Source: Bacillota bacterium (GTDB taxonomy: Bacteria > Bacillota > Clostridia > DSM-8532). Taken from it: DNA of 64,000 bases. Made by a program: the position numbers and the translations under genes. Of the stretch, positions 16,513 to 25,487 are shown piece after piece (position 1 is the stretch's first letter; each line of letters starts with the position of its first letter). Location of the stretch: positions 62,001-126,000 of the forward strand of contig JAEZJF010000018.1 of the NCBI GenBank assembly GCA_023415825.1, written 5' to 3'. A model generated the notes under the pieces. The model was not told the origin of the DNA, searched no databases, and saw only the letters and a list, made by a program, of their open reading frames with translations.

Positions 16513-17544
16513 TTATTTTGCTTTCCACTCACGGTTCATATAAACACCCTGCTCAGTATAGGTGAGATAACCTGACTGGTAGATCATTTTGCAGTATTGG
16601 GTACGGGTAATGCCGTTTCGTGTAAACTCCCGCTTCTGGTCATAGCAATCAGGGTCCTTCAATACGGCTTCGCAAGCCTCCAGGACGTTCACAAGCATGA
16701 TGTTGCCCATATCCACCGGTCCATGACCCGGAAACACACCATCAAATTCATCCAAACGCGCCGTAATCTTTTTAAGCTCTTTATACAAGGCTTCGATGGT
16801 GCAGTACTCGCGATAGGCCATACCCGGCTGTCCACCGCCACCGGCACCAACAGCACCAAAGCAGGCATCGTCACCCGGAAAGAAAATGCGGTTCTGCTTG
16901 TCTAAATAGCCTGCGTGACCCGGAGAATGGCCGGGGAGAAAGACAAGCTCAATTTCATAGCCATTGCCCAGATCAAACTTGTATCCATCGGGCACCCCAA
17001 TGATCTCATATTCTTGGAAGGGGACAATATCATTGCGATCAAATTCCGTCCAAATGCATTTTCCGTTTTCATCGAAGAGATAATCCCAAATATGAGGATT
17101 CCGTTTGGATTGTAGAAGCGGAACCTCATACTCGTGACAGTAAACCTTATCAAACTGGAAATTACCGTAGGCATGATCAAAATGGGCATGGGTATTGACA
17201 ACAATAAGGGGCATATCCCCAACAATTTTCTTTACAAGACCCTTCAAATCTCCAACACCAAAGCTGGTGTCAATGATCATGGCCTTTACCGGGCCGACAA
17301 TGAGATAGATCCAGGCATCCCCCATGCCGTCAAGGCTTTCGGTATAGATACCATACAGGTTATCTCTGAACTGATAAACCTCTGCATAGGGGTTTATATC
17401 ATACACCTTTTTCGTCTTGTCATGCTCCCTAAGCAGCTTTGCATAGGCCCAGCGAATTGGGTTTTCAGGCTCACGCCATAATATCCTCTTGGATTTTAGC
17501 GGCGAATTGATAGGTCTCTGTTTGTCCAATGCCTGTTCTGCCAA
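16513..17544 (-). CDS. MBL-fold metallo-hydrolase with intact HxHxDH
   Basis: About 344 residues. I place the start at the TTG at 17544: GAGGTG lies six bases upstream, and the resulting N-terminus (MAEQALDKQRP) aligns exactly with the ATG start of its tandem paralogue (MAEQVLEKQRP); the in-frame ATG at 17571 has no good ribosome binding site. All metal residues are present: H119, H121, D123 and H124 in THAHFDH, H206 in LPGHSPGH, D225 in FPGDD and H274 in FPGHGPVD. MBL-fold enzymes hydrolyse lactams, lactones, thioesters or phosphoesters. It is the first gene after the ATPase of the first dipeptide-type importer (47-base gap), which suggests intracellular cleavage of the imported compound. 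Confidence 0.92.
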   Translation of the reverse strand: MAEQALDKQRPINSPLKSKRILWREPENPIRWAYAKLLREHDKTKKVYDINPYAEVYQFRDNLYGIYTESLDGMGDAWIYLIVGPVKAMIIDTSFGVGDLKGLVKKIVGDMPLIVVNTHAHFDHAYGNFQFDKVYCHEYEVPLLQSKRNPHIWDYLFDENGKCIWTEFDRNDIVPFQEYEIIGVPDGYKFDLGNGYEIELVFLPGHSPGHAGYLDKQNRIFFPGDDACFGAVGAGGGGQPGMAYREYCTIEALYKELKKITARLDEFDGVFPGHGPVDMGNIMLVNVLEACEAVLKDPDCYDQKREFTRNGITRTQYCKMIYQSGYLTYTEQGVYMNREWKAK

Positions 17545-17590
17545 TTTGGACACCTCACTTTCAATTTGCATAGGATTACAATTCGGGCTG

Positions 17591-18544
17591 TTATGTATTG
17601 AGCTCTCTTGCCCTGCAGCAAGCTACAAAATGGTTGGGGCGCAGCTCTTCAAGGTGCTGGGGCTGGAGGCATCTTTCACAGGCAAATTCGCATCTTGGTT
17701 CAAAACGGCATCCCGGCTTAGGGTTAACCGGCGACGCCAGCTCTCCCTTTAGCATGATTCTTTCGCGCGTCTGCAGAATATCCACCGTCGGTATGGCCGA
17801 CAGAAGTGCCTTTGTATACGGATGTAAGGGGTTATCAAAAAGATCCTCCGTGGGGCTTGTTTCAACAAGCTGGCCAAGATACATAACAGAAATATTATGG
17901 GAAATGTGTCTGACCACCGACATATTGTGGGTGATAAACATATAGGTAAGGCCGTATTGTTCCTGAAGATCCATCAGCAGGTTTAATATCTGAGCCTGGA
18001 TGGAAACATCAAGGGCCGACACCGGTTCGTCGCAAACTATGAATTTGGGGTTGAGGGCCAGAGCCCGTGCAACACCTACACGCTGTCTTCGGCCTCCGTC
18101 CAGCTCATGGGGGTAGGAGAGCTTCAATCTTCTGTCTATACCCACCATATCCATCAGCCGCTCGCATTCGGCTATCATCTCATCCTTTTTGAGCTTCTTA
18201 TGAAGCTTTAGAGGCTCCATGATGGTCTGTTCAATTGTTTTTCTTGGATTGAGAGAGGAGTAGGGATCCTGAAAAATAATTTGAAGCTCTTCCCGCAAAC
18301 CCTTCATTTCCTTGGGTGAAGGATGGGATATATCTCTCCCATTGAAAAAGACCTGTCCGTCCGTTTTCTCCAGCAGATTGATAACGGTTCTTCCAAGGGT
18401 GGATTTACCGCAACCGGACTCTCCAACGACACCCATCGTCTCCCCCTTGTTAATGACCATATTGATGTCATCTACTGCATGGAGAGGGCCTCTGGGTGTA
18501 TTGAAGTATTTCTTCAGATGCTTAAGCTCAATCATTGGTGTCAT
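17591..18544 (-). CDS. Dipeptide/oligopeptide ABC ATPase, DppF/OppF type
   Basis: A 317-residue cytoplasmic ATPase with Walker A GESGCGKST at about residues 39-47, Walker B FIVCDEP and switch His in FITHNMS. The ABC signature region reads ELDGGRRQRVGVARAL, with the variant DGGRRQ that is usual for this subfamily. The C-terminal oligopeptide_HPY-type tail carries four Cys (CRFEPRCEFACERC) that in the family bind an iron-sulfur or metal site. The start ATG overlaps the stop of the partner ATPase by four bases (ATGA), so translation is coupled. It energises the import system encoded up to 23.2 kb. Confidence 0.95.
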   Translation of the reverse strand: MTPMIELKHLKKYFNTPRGPLHAVDDINMVINKGETMGVVGESGCGKSTLGRTVINLLEKTDGQVFFNGRDISHPSPKEMKGLREELQIIFQDPYSSLNPRKTIEQTIMEPLKLHKKLKKDEMIAECERLMDMVGIDRRLKLSYPHELDGGRRQRVGVARALALNPKFIVCDEPVSALDVSIQAQILNLLMDLQEQYGLTYMFITHNMSVVRHISHNISVMYLGQLVETSPTEDLFDNPLHPYTKALLSAIPTVDILQTRERIMLKGELASPVNPKPGCRFEPRCEFACERCLQPQHLEELRPNHFVACCRARELNT

Positions 18545-19527
18545 GGTAAAGCCTCCTTTTCAGCTGCCCGAGGACATGCACAGTAATGATTTGGCCCAAC
18601 CTGTATTAGGGGGCGTTTCTCATTGTGACACTTCTCGCCTGCATGGGGGCAACGGGGGCCAAAGCAGCAGCCCGTTGGCAGGTTGGAGGGGTCCGGGGGG
18701 AGTCCTTCAATATTTGCAAGCCTTCTGGACTTGGTATACAAATCAGGTATTGCCCCAAAAAGGCCTATGGTATAGGGGTGAGCAGGATTGAGAAAAATCT
18801 CTTTTTTATCCCCATACTCCAAAATTTCACCGCCATACACCACTGCAACCGTGTCGCATACTTGTCCGACAACCCCTAAGTCATGGGTTATAAGGATCAT
18901 TGAGGTATTGTACTTTTCCTTTAGTTCCATGACCATCTCCAATATTTGCGCCTGGATGGTCACATCCAAAGCTGTTGTAGGCTCATCAGCCAGAATAATG
19001 CTAGGATTGCATGCAAGCGCCATGGCAATAACAACACGCTGCTTCATACCGCCTGAAAACTGGTGGGGATAATCGTTTGCACGTGTGCCCTGGATGCCTA
19101 CCATCTCCAGCATTTCAATAGCTTTTTCCATTGCAGGTTTATCCCCGCTTTTCTCATGCTTTCGGATGACTTCGGCAATCTGCTCTCCCACCTTTATGAC
19201 AGGGTTTAGAGCCGTCATGGGGTCCTGAAAAATCATCGAGACCTTGTTGCCGCGAACCTTCCGCATTTCGGGCTCGCTAATTTTAAGAAGATCGACACCA
19301 TCAATGACGATTGAGCCCCCCAGAATTTTGCCTTGAGGATTTGGCAAAATACGCAGTATCGACTTGGCAATGGTTGTTTTACCTGCGCCTGTCTCACCCA
19401 CCAGAGCAAGGGTCTTTCCTCGTTCAAGCCCAAAGGAAACACCATTGACGGCATGAATTTTTTCTCCACCCGAGGTATACTGGACGACAAGGTCCTTAAC
19501 TTCCAAAAAGTATTGATTATCACTCAT
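18541..19527 (-). CDS. Dipeptide/oligopeptide ABC ATPase, DppD/OppD type
   Basis: A 328-residue ATPase subunit. Walker A is GETGAGKTT at about residues 40-48, the signature is QFSGGMKQRVVIAMAL, Walker B is IILADEPT and the switch is LITHDLG. The C-terminal Cys-rich block (CCFGPRCPHAGEKC) is typical of the DppD/OppD family. The ATG has AGGAG upstream. It is 15 bases after the DppC-like permease gene and overlaps the DppF-like gene by four bases. Together they form the heterodimeric motor of a peptide- or opine-like importer. The substrate may be a peptide, nickel chelate or other small amphipathic compound, because the family is broad. Confidence 0.95.
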   Translation of the reverse strand: MSDNQYFLEVKDLVVQYTSGGEKIHAVNGVSFGLERGKTLALVGETGAGKTTIAKSILRILPNPQGKILGGSIVIDGVDLLKISEPEMRKVRGNKVSMIFQDPMTALNPVIKVGEQIAEVIRKHEKSGDKPAMEKAIEMLEMVGIQGTRANDYPHQFSGGMKQRVVIAMALACNPSIILADEPTTALDVTIQAQILEMVMELKEKYNTSMILITHDLGVVGQVCDTVAVVYGGEILEYGDKKEIFLNPAHPYTIGLFGAIPDLYTKSRRLANIEGLPPDPSNLPTGCCFGPRCPHAGEKCHNEKRPLIQVGPNHYCACPRAAEKEALP

Positions 19528-19542
19528 TTCGATACACTCCTA

Positions 19543-20427
19543 TCACTGTTTCAGCTTTGGATCAAGCGCATCACGCAATCCATCACCGGCCAAATTCAGA
19601 GCGAGGACTGTGATTGCAATGAAAATTCCGGGAAACATGATCATATGCGGATAGGTCCTTATAAACCTTTTTGCAGCAGAAAGCATTGCGCCCCACTCAG
19701 GTGTTGGCGGCTGAATTCCGAGGCCAATATAACTCAAGGATGAAAGAATAAGGACCGTGTTCGCTATGCCCATGGTGATTTCAACAATGACAGGGGCTAG
19801 ACTGTTTGGCAGAACATGAACAAAGATTCTGCGAAACTGACTGCAGCCAATGGCTTCGGCTGCTTCCAGGAATTCATTTCCACGAACTTTCATCACGGAG
19901 CTTCGGGTAATACGCGCCAATGCGGGGATACGGGAGATCGATAAGGCTAGTATCGTTTTGTCAAATCCAGCTCCTAAAGCGGCAGAAATTGCGATGGTTA
20001 AAAGCATTCCGGGGATGGCCTGGAAAATGTCGAGAAAACGCATGATATAATTGTCAAGACGTCCGCCGTAATAACCACAGAAGGAACCGATCAAAACACC
20101 CACCAGCGCGGAAAAAAAGACCGCGATAAAGCCCATGCTCAGGGAATAACGGCCACCATAGAGAATTCTGGTCAGAATATCCCGGCCCAACTCATCCGTA
20201 CCGAACCAATGCCGCGCATTCGGTGTTTGAAAGGTTTCTTTCATATTCATTTCCGCATAATTATAAGGTGTAAGTATAGGCGAAAAGATTGCTAAAAAGG
20301 CAAGTATCAGAAAGATAACAAAACCTGTTGTAGCCGTAGGACTACTGAGAATTCGTTTAATAACGACTTTAAATTCGCTTTCTTTTTTCAGCTTAACCGA
20401 TTGTTTTACAGTAGTTGCTTTACCCAC
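19543..20427 (-). CDS. Dipeptide ABC transporter permease, DppC type
   Basis: About 294 residues. I place the start at GTG 20427, which overlaps the DppB stop by eight bases and has AGGGGGG at eight bases; the longer frame to 20487 would lie inside dppB. Six transmembrane segments are expected. The EAA-like loop reads NEFLEAAEAIGCSQFRRIFVHVLPN. An N-terminal OppC_N helix (GFVIFLILAFLAIFSPIL) precedes the LFGTDELGRD-type loop (here FGTDELGRDI). It pairs with the DppB-like permease to form the channel. The second importer in this window has the same eight-base overlap at this junction, consistent with duplication of the whole cassette. Confidence 0.93.
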   Translation of the reverse strand: MGKATTVKQSVKLKKESEFKVVIKRILSSPTATTGFVIFLILAFLAIFSPILTPYNYAEMNMKETFQTPNARHWFGTDELGRDILTRILYGGRYSLSMGFIAVFFSALVGVLIGSFCGYYGGRLDNYIMRFLDIFQAIPGMLLTIAISAALGAGFDKTILALSISRIPALARITRSSVMKVRGNEFLEAAEAIGCSQFRRIFVHVLPNSLAPVIVEITMGIANTVLILSSLSYIGLGIQPPTPEWGAMLSAAKRFIRTYPHMIMFPGIFIAITVLALNLAGDGLRDALDPKLKQ

Positions 20428-21382
20428 ATTTTTTACCCCCCTTGCTTTTAGAGTGCGAATATTGCGCTTTGATTCTTGGGTCAACATAGCCGTAGGCTAT
20501 ATCAACCAGGAGCATGCACAATGAAAAAACAATGGCAAGGAAAAGCACTGAGCCCCTAACTATCGGATAATCTCGCTTGTTGATGGCATCAATCATATAG
20601 GAGCCGACACCGGGAATTGAAAATACAGTCTCAACAATGACCGAACCGCCAAAGATATGCGCAAGACGCCCGCCGGCAACCGTAATGATGGGCATCAGGG
20701 CATTGGGTAGCGCATGCTTGTATATGACTTCATTTTCGGTCAAGCCTTTTGAACGGGCAGTCACTACATAATCGGAGCGTATGACCTCCAGCATGCTAGA
20801 ACGGGCCATACGGGCCTGTCCGCCAAGACCACCAATGGTTTGGGAGATAACCGGGAGAATATAGTACTCAATCCCGCCTATTCCTGTGGCAGGCAGCCAT
20901 CCCAGCTTGAGGGAGAAGACAATAACCAGCATGAGTGCAAGCCAGAAGCCTGGCATGGAAACACCAACCAGCGCAATAATCATACAGAGCCTATCGTAGA
21001 ATTGGTTTTGATGAACTGCTGCCATAATGCCCAGAGGAATGCCTATAATCATGGTGAGCAGCATTGTGGATAAACCAAGAGCAAGGGTTCGCGGAATACG
21101 GTTTAGCAGTTCGTTCATGACAGGTATACGCGTGAAATAGGATTCACCAAGATTTCCTCGCAAAAAGGTATCTGTCATAAATTGACTCAGTTGAACAATA
21201 TAAGGTCGGTTGAGGCCCATCTGTTCACGCAGGATTTCAATTTCATCGGCTGTCGCTTGGCTGCCGAGTATGATCTGGGCTGGATCACCGGGGACAAAGT
21301 ATAAAATTGAAAAAATAAAGATTGCAACGCCCAGGATGACAGGAATCATCCATAGCAAGCGTTTAACGATATATTTTACCAT
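20420..21382 (-). CDS. Dipeptide ABC transporter permease, DppB type
   Basis: A 320-residue permease starting MVKYIVKRLLWMIPVILGV, the usual DppB/OppB N-terminus whose first helix is followed by the periplasmic motif FVPGDPAQIILG. The binding-protein-dependent transport region has a coupling loop with SDYVVTARSKGLTENEVIYKHALPNAL. Six transmembrane helices are expected. It comes after a 166-base gap that contains a strong stem-loop separating it from the binding-protein gene. The start ATG has GGAGGCGG about 10 bases upstream. It works with the DppC-, DppD- and DppF-like products encoded next. Confidence 0.94.
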   Translation of the reverse strand: MVKYIVKRLLWMIPVILGVAIFIFSILYFVPGDPAQIILGSQATADEIEILREQMGLNRPYIVQLSQFMTDTFLRGNLGESYFTRIPVMNELLNRIPRTLALGLSTMLLTMIIGIPLGIMAAVHQNQFYDRLCMIIALVGVSMPGFWLALMLVIVFSLKLGWLPATGIGGIEYYILPVISQTIGGLGGQARMARSSMLEVIRSDYVVTARSKGLTENEVIYKHALPNALMPIITVAGGRLAHIFGGSVIVETVFSIPGVGSYMIDAINKRDYPIVRGSVLFLAIVFSLCMLLVDIAYGYVDPRIKAQYSHSKSKGGKKCG

Positions 21383-21422
21383 CGTTGTCTACCGCCTCCA
21401 GTTTTAAAAGCGATCCAAAATA

Positions 21423-21472
21423 CAGGAAGCCTGCGGAAGATAGCCTCAGCTGCTTATTCCGCAGGCTTCCTG
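21423..21472 (-). terminator. Stem-loop between binding-protein and permease genes
   Basis: Perfect 16-bp inverted repeat (arms 21423-21438 and 21457-21472, 18-base loop) in the gap after the SBP gene. Only a weak U-rich stretch (TGTATTTT) follows on the minus strand, so partial termination or mRNA stabilisation is more likely than full termination. Confidence 0.75.
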
Positions 21473-21548
21473 GCTTTGGTCATTCTCTTAGCGTTTTTTT
21501 ATGCCAGATTACAAGTTAAATTGCTTGAGCCACTTCATGCTGCCAGTA

Positions 21549-23243
21549 TTATTTGTTCCATATGTAGGTAGAGCAGTTGGGTGAATCCATTCCCTTCTGG
21601 TTAAGTACAAGACCGGTAACGACCTTGGATGTAACAGTGAAGTTAATGGGCGCATAGAGAGAGATTAAGTAGCAGTTATCCTTTACATAGTAGTGAAGAT
21701 CGTGGGCGTAGGACCAATCAGTATAAGCATTTTCAGCCATCTTCGTGATTTTGTCCCAGAGAACATCTTCCTTTATGCCGATAAGAGTCTTGTCGGCAGC
21801 ACGGGAGTTCAGGTTACCGATCAAGCTTGAGGAACCGTAAGTGGAAGACCCTGCAGAGAACATCAGAATATCGGATTTGGTGTTGTCGAGCTTATAGGTG
21901 TTGAAAAGCGCGCCATCGCACGGGAAGATTTCAAGCTCAATGCCGACATTCATCAGGTAACCCTGAATGACCTGAGCAACATTAGCGAGTCTGTCGTTGT
22001 TCTCGAACATGATCTTGATTTTCAATGAACCTTCGGCAACTCCGGCTTCTTTTAGAAGGGTCTTGGCTTTTTCAACATTGAAATTGTAGTAGTCTTCGCT
22101 TTCCCACTTTTTATCAAAGTCAGGGAAAATGTCACAGAAGGCCGTATAGCAAACCTTGCCGTTGCCCTGGTCGACACCGTCTACAACACCCTGTTTATCA
22201 ATTGCATAAGCAATGGCCTGCCGAATTTTTACATCCTGCAGCTTGCTATTTTCGCTGGAATTAAAGGCAAGAGAAACAACCTGGTCCTGAAGACTGTTGA
22301 AGACGTTATAATCAGGGTTGTTATTGAAGTTGCCCAGGTCGGTGGCGGAAATACCGGTACAGATATCGACTTCTTTGGCTTCGAGAGCAATAACTCTTTG
22401 TGCAGCATCCTTTATGACTTTATAAATGATCTTGTCTACGTTGTACAGGGAGTTTCTTTTAATCTTGGACTTATCTTTTTCCCAATAATCGTCGCGAGCT
22501 TCAAAAACCATCTCAGAGCCGCTGACCCATTTGGTCAATTTGTACGGACCAGTACCGACAGGAGTGGTGATCATTCCGTCTGTGCTGGCTTCGTAGGATT
22601 TTTGAGTAAACAGGAACATAATGAGGGTGTTGATGATGTAGTTCGACATCTTGGAATTAAAAACGATATCAACAGTGTAATCGTCGACGACTTTGACTTC
22701 TTTGACATAGTTGGTGGAGGCTACCTTGTATTGTTCGCGGGCAACCTTCTCCATGGCGAAATACACGTCGTTGGCTGTGAAATGGTTACCCTGAGAGTCA
22801 TAGACATAATCCTTCAATTTGATTCTGTAGGTCAAGCCATCAGCAAGGATTTCATAACCTTCTGCAAGGACGGGAGCCAGTTCGCCTCCGGTGCCCTGGA
22901 TGCAGAACAAACCTTCAAAAATACCTTCAAGGACGACCATTCGGGGTTTGGATGAACCGGAGCCCTGAGGCAGCATTGAGCCGGGGTCATCTGTGATGGC
23001 AACACTAACAAAAGACTTGCCGTTTGCATCAGTATGTGAGGCAATAAGCTCTTTGATCTTTGCCTCATCCAAATTGCTGACATCGACTTCCGCAGCCTTA
23101 TCGCTGCCAACAGTCTGTGAAGATGGAGAGGAGCTGTTAACCGGGCTGTTAACCGGGCTAACAGGAGTTTTGCCGCATCCCGCCATTATAGAGAACAGCA
23201 TGATTAATGCGAGAAATAATGCTAATCGTTTACTTAATTTCAT
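21549..23243 (-). CDS. ABC solute-binding protein family 5 (lipoprotein)
   Basis: A 564-residue SBP_bac_5 protein. The lipobox IMAGC places the lipidated Cys at about residue 23, followed by a Ser/Pro-rich linker to about residue 45. Family-5 hallmarks include LAEGYEILADGLTYRIKLKD near residue 130-150, the TPVGTGPYKL turn and the IRQAIAYAIDKQGVVDG block. It delivers its ligand to the DppBCDF-like system encoded next. The ATG follows AGGGAGG. A consensus-like promoter lies 155 bases upstream, with an inverted repeat in the leader. The ligand is unknown; SBP_bac_5 proteins bind peptides, nickel complexes, opines and oligosaccharides. Confidence 0.95.
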   Translation of the reverse strand: MKLSKRLALFLALIMLFSIMAGCGKTPVSPVNSPVNSSSPSSQTVGSDKAAEVDVSNLDEAKIKELIASHTDANGKSFVSVAITDDPGSMLPQGSGSSKPRMVVLEGIFEGLFCIQGTGGELAPVLAEGYEILADGLTYRIKLKDYVYDSQGNHFTANDVYFAMEKVAREQYKVASTNYVKEVKVVDDYTVDIVFNSKMSNYIINTLIMFLFTQKSYEASTDGMITTPVGTGPYKLTKWVSGSEMVFEARDDYWEKDKSKIKRNSLYNVDKIIYKVIKDAAQRVIALEAKEVDICTGISATDLGNFNNNPDYNVFNSLQDQVVSLAFNSSENSKLQDVKIRQAIAYAIDKQGVVDGVDQGNGKVCYTAFCDIFPDFDKKWESEDYYNFNVEKAKTLLKEAGVAEGSLKIKIMFENNDRLANVAQVIQGYLMNVGIELEIFPCDGALFNTYKLDNTKSDILMFSAGSSTYGSSSLIGNLNSRAADKTLIGIKEDVLWDKITKMAENAYTDWSYAHDLHYYVKDNCYLISLYAPINFTVTSKVVTGLVLNQKGMDSPNCSTYIWNK

Positions 23244-23275
23244 ATTTTTTCCTCCCTATAGTAGATAATAATATA

Positions 23276-23300
23276 TTTCATATGCCTTTGGCATTTGAAA
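23276..23300. promoter_or_regulatory. Inverted repeat in the leader of the first binding-protein gene
   Basis: TTTCATATGCC / GGCATTTGAAA, 11-bp arms with one mismatch and a three-base loop, between the promoter at 23398-23426 and the start codon at 23243. It could be an operator or a short RNA hairpin. Confidence 0.4.
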
Positions 23301-23397
23301 TCAGCAAAATCTATTTTTTAGGGTGCAGTGGAAACAGGCTGAAATAGTAAAAATATTTGTATAATTTTCATTAAAAATCTTTGTGAACTTTGAAATC

Positions 23398-23426
23398 ATT
23401 ATACATTCTGCCTAAACGCAATTCAA
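23398..23426 (-). promoter_or_regulatory. Promoter of the first dipeptide-type ABC / MBL operon
   Basis: On the minus strand TTGAAT (23426-23421), 17-base spacer, TATAAT (23403-23398). It gives a leader of about 150 bases before the binding-protein ATG and lies in the 237-base gap after the PRD regulator gene. Confidence 0.7.
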
Positions 23427-23480
23427 ACCATTAAAGTGCGCACGTAGGTGGGAACTTTATTGGAAAGCGTAGGCCTCATA

Positions 23481-25439
23481 TCACCTGCGTAAGCCTCGTT
23501 TTGCAATATGCAGAATAATATCCTCAGCATTCATCTGGTAGGCAGATTCAATGAAGCAGGCCGAATCCTTAAGAAGTCTTGAGGACATGGTGTTATAGAT
23601 CAATATATCCCTGTAGGGCCAGCCCCGGCGGTTAAAGAAGAAGATCATCTGCACTTGTTCATTACGCCATAGAAAAGGTGTTTTGTTAAGAAGGAATATT
23701 GCTTCTCTCCTGTTATAAAACTGTGGCGAGGCAGAGATGAAGGCAAGTCTGTTACGGCGCTCGCAGCATACAAATGCATCGTTTCGAAGACAGTCCTGAA
23801 TAAAGGCTTCCCTATCTTCATGGGCTATATAATGGTCCGCAAGATAGCAAAACACTTCCTCCTTGCTCTTGAAATGGGTATCCTTGATAAAATTTTCATT
23901 CTTTAATATGCTGCGCAGCTCTTCTTCCATAAGCCTGGAAAGATGTTTGTCCAATTGGCGGGAACAGCATTCCCTGTAGAAATCAAGCTGTACGACAGGA
24001 ATAGGAAGATGATTGAATTGATTTTTAGCCATATCGGTAATCAGCAAATCATATCCTGTCAAATCAATGAAGTTTGCTTCAGCCAATTCAAAGGCCGTAA
24101 TTTCTGTAATGGTTCTTTCATAGAGATGAAGCAGTTTTTCCGCGATATTTCGTGCAAAATGCAAGCCATAATGACTCGTCACAATAACCCTGTATCTGGC
24201 ACGCTTGTGGACATTGCGAGAATGTGTGCTGGAAAGAATATAGTAGGCATAGAGCAGCTCCGTCTCCGGCAGGTAAACACCATGGCGTTCAAAAAACAGC
24301 TTGGCAAAATCAAGGCAGAGATCGGATACAAAAGCGCCATCCTGCTTGACAATATAGATTAATTCCTCATCACTGGGCATATGGAAAAAAAGCCGCTCCT
24401 TCACTCCGGCCAGATAACAGGAGAATTCCTGCTCAAACAAGTCATCAAAGTTCTGCTCAACACCGGGGTAAAGTGCCGATACCCGCTGAATAAAACAGCG
24501 GACATCTTCCAGGCACGCTATGCGTTCATAGGGCTTGAGCTCTCCTATATTCTGCCGGGTTGCATAGCAATTTAAAATAATAGACATAGCAATCTCGTCT
24601 TTTCTTTCAATGACATAGCCATGTCTCTTAAAGGCTTCCGCTAAAGCTTTACCTGCAATAAAATACGGAGTTGCTTTGATCCGGGTGATTTGTTCGTCAG
24701 GAAATTCCAGGAGTGTATATTTATCCGCTCTGTTCTGGGAGAGGATGATATAATATGCAAGCTGTGCCTGATAAACCTGAGGGATGTATACCCCGTATTC
24801 CTGCAATACACCCTCAATGATTGCTTTAACACTAAAATAATTATCCAGATCTTTTTCTACAAGCTGCCGAAATCTTTCAATGATGCCCAATACTTTTTTC
24901 TGCAAAAATTTCATGCCATTGGCTATCTTTAAGGAAAAGATCATACAAATTCTGATCTGCCACTCACCGCCCACTATCTTAATACCATACTTAGGACGCA
25001 GTGAGAGACTCAGATCAAATTTTGAAAGGTACTCTTTCACCGTCAGCAGGCTTTTTGAAATGGTCCCTCGTGAATAGTGGTACTTTTCGATAAGCGCATC
25101 AATACTGATGTAATCCTCATTGACAATCAACTCAAGGAGAATCAGATAAGCCAGATAGTTCCGGTCAAAATACATGTATCGATCACGGCGGATATGCCTA
25201 AGCACCTCCTCGCAGAAATTACTATACTCCTTCTCATCCAGCTTCTCAATAACATACCCTATCCCTTTAACGGTCTTAATCCGCGCGCCATAGGGCTCCA
25301 AAAACTCGTCCAGCATCTGTATTTCTGCTATCAGGGTCTTGCGCGAGATATTCAGGCGTTCCTGAATATCCCGGCTGGATAGATGACCGTCGGCGAGGAT
25401 AAATTTTTCTAAAATAACCTCACAGTTTTTATTTAGAAT
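23481..25439 (-). CDS. PRD-domain transcriptional regulator (MtlR/LicR/Mga-like), start unclear
   Basis: The first usual start codon (ATG 25316) gives 611 residues, but the same frame continues upstream without a stop to 25454. That extra stretch encodes the missing N-terminal helix-turn-helix (HLSSRDIQERLNISRKTLI). It has no in-frame ATG, GTG or TTG; an ATT at 25439 after a purine-rich AGGAAGTAGGCGG is the only plausible non-standard start, giving about 652 residues. The following domains are a second Mga/HTH_11-like winged helix (SRGTISKSLLTVKEYL), two probable PRD regions, a IIB-like segment (YRVIVTSHYGLHFARNIAEKL) and a C-terminal EIIA-like domain. The EIIA phospho-His position (usually PHG) reads ISASP, so it may not be phosphorylated. 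It sits between the two dipeptide-type/MBL clusters and is a likely regulator of one or both. Confidence 0.8.
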   Translation of the reverse strand: MLNKNCEVILEKFILADGHLSSRDIQERLNISRKTLIAEIQMLDEFLEPYGARIKTVKGIGYVIEKLDEKEYSNFCEEVLRHIRRDRYMYFDRNYLAYLILLELIVNEDYISIDALIEKYHYSRGTISKSLLTVKEYLSKFDLSLSLRPKYGIKIVGGEWQIRICMIFSLKIANGMKFLQKKVLGIIERFRQLVEKDLDNYFSVKAIIEGVLQEYGVYIPQVYQAQLAYYIILSQNRADKYTLLEFPDEQITRIKATPYFIAGKALAEAFKRHGYVIERKDEIAMSIILNCYATRQNIGELKPYERIACLEDVRCFIQRVSALYPGVEQNFDDLFEQEFSCYLAGVKERLFFHMPSDEELIYIVKQDGAFVSDLCLDFAKLFFERHGVYLPETELLYAYYILSSTHSRNVHKRARYRVIVTSHYGLHFARNIAEKLLHLYERTITEITAFELAEANFIDLTGYDLLITDMAKNQFNHLPIPVVQLDFYRECCSRQLDKHLSRLMEEELRSILKNENFIKDTHFKSKEEVFCYLADHYIAHEDREAFIQDCLRNDAFVCCERRNRLAFISASPQFYNRREAIFLLNKTPFLWRNEQVQMIFFFNRRGWPYRDILIYNTMSSRLLKDSACFIESAYQMNAEDIILHIAKRGLRR

Positions 25440-25487
25440 TCGAAAGACAACCGCCTACTTCCTATCGGATTTGATATGCCCCGCTAT

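Noticed and set aside
13850..17544. Naming the MBL proteins as quorum-quenching lactonases or beta-lactamases
   Set aside because: The HxHxDH motif is common to the whole superfamily, and nothing else in the sequences points to these activities.
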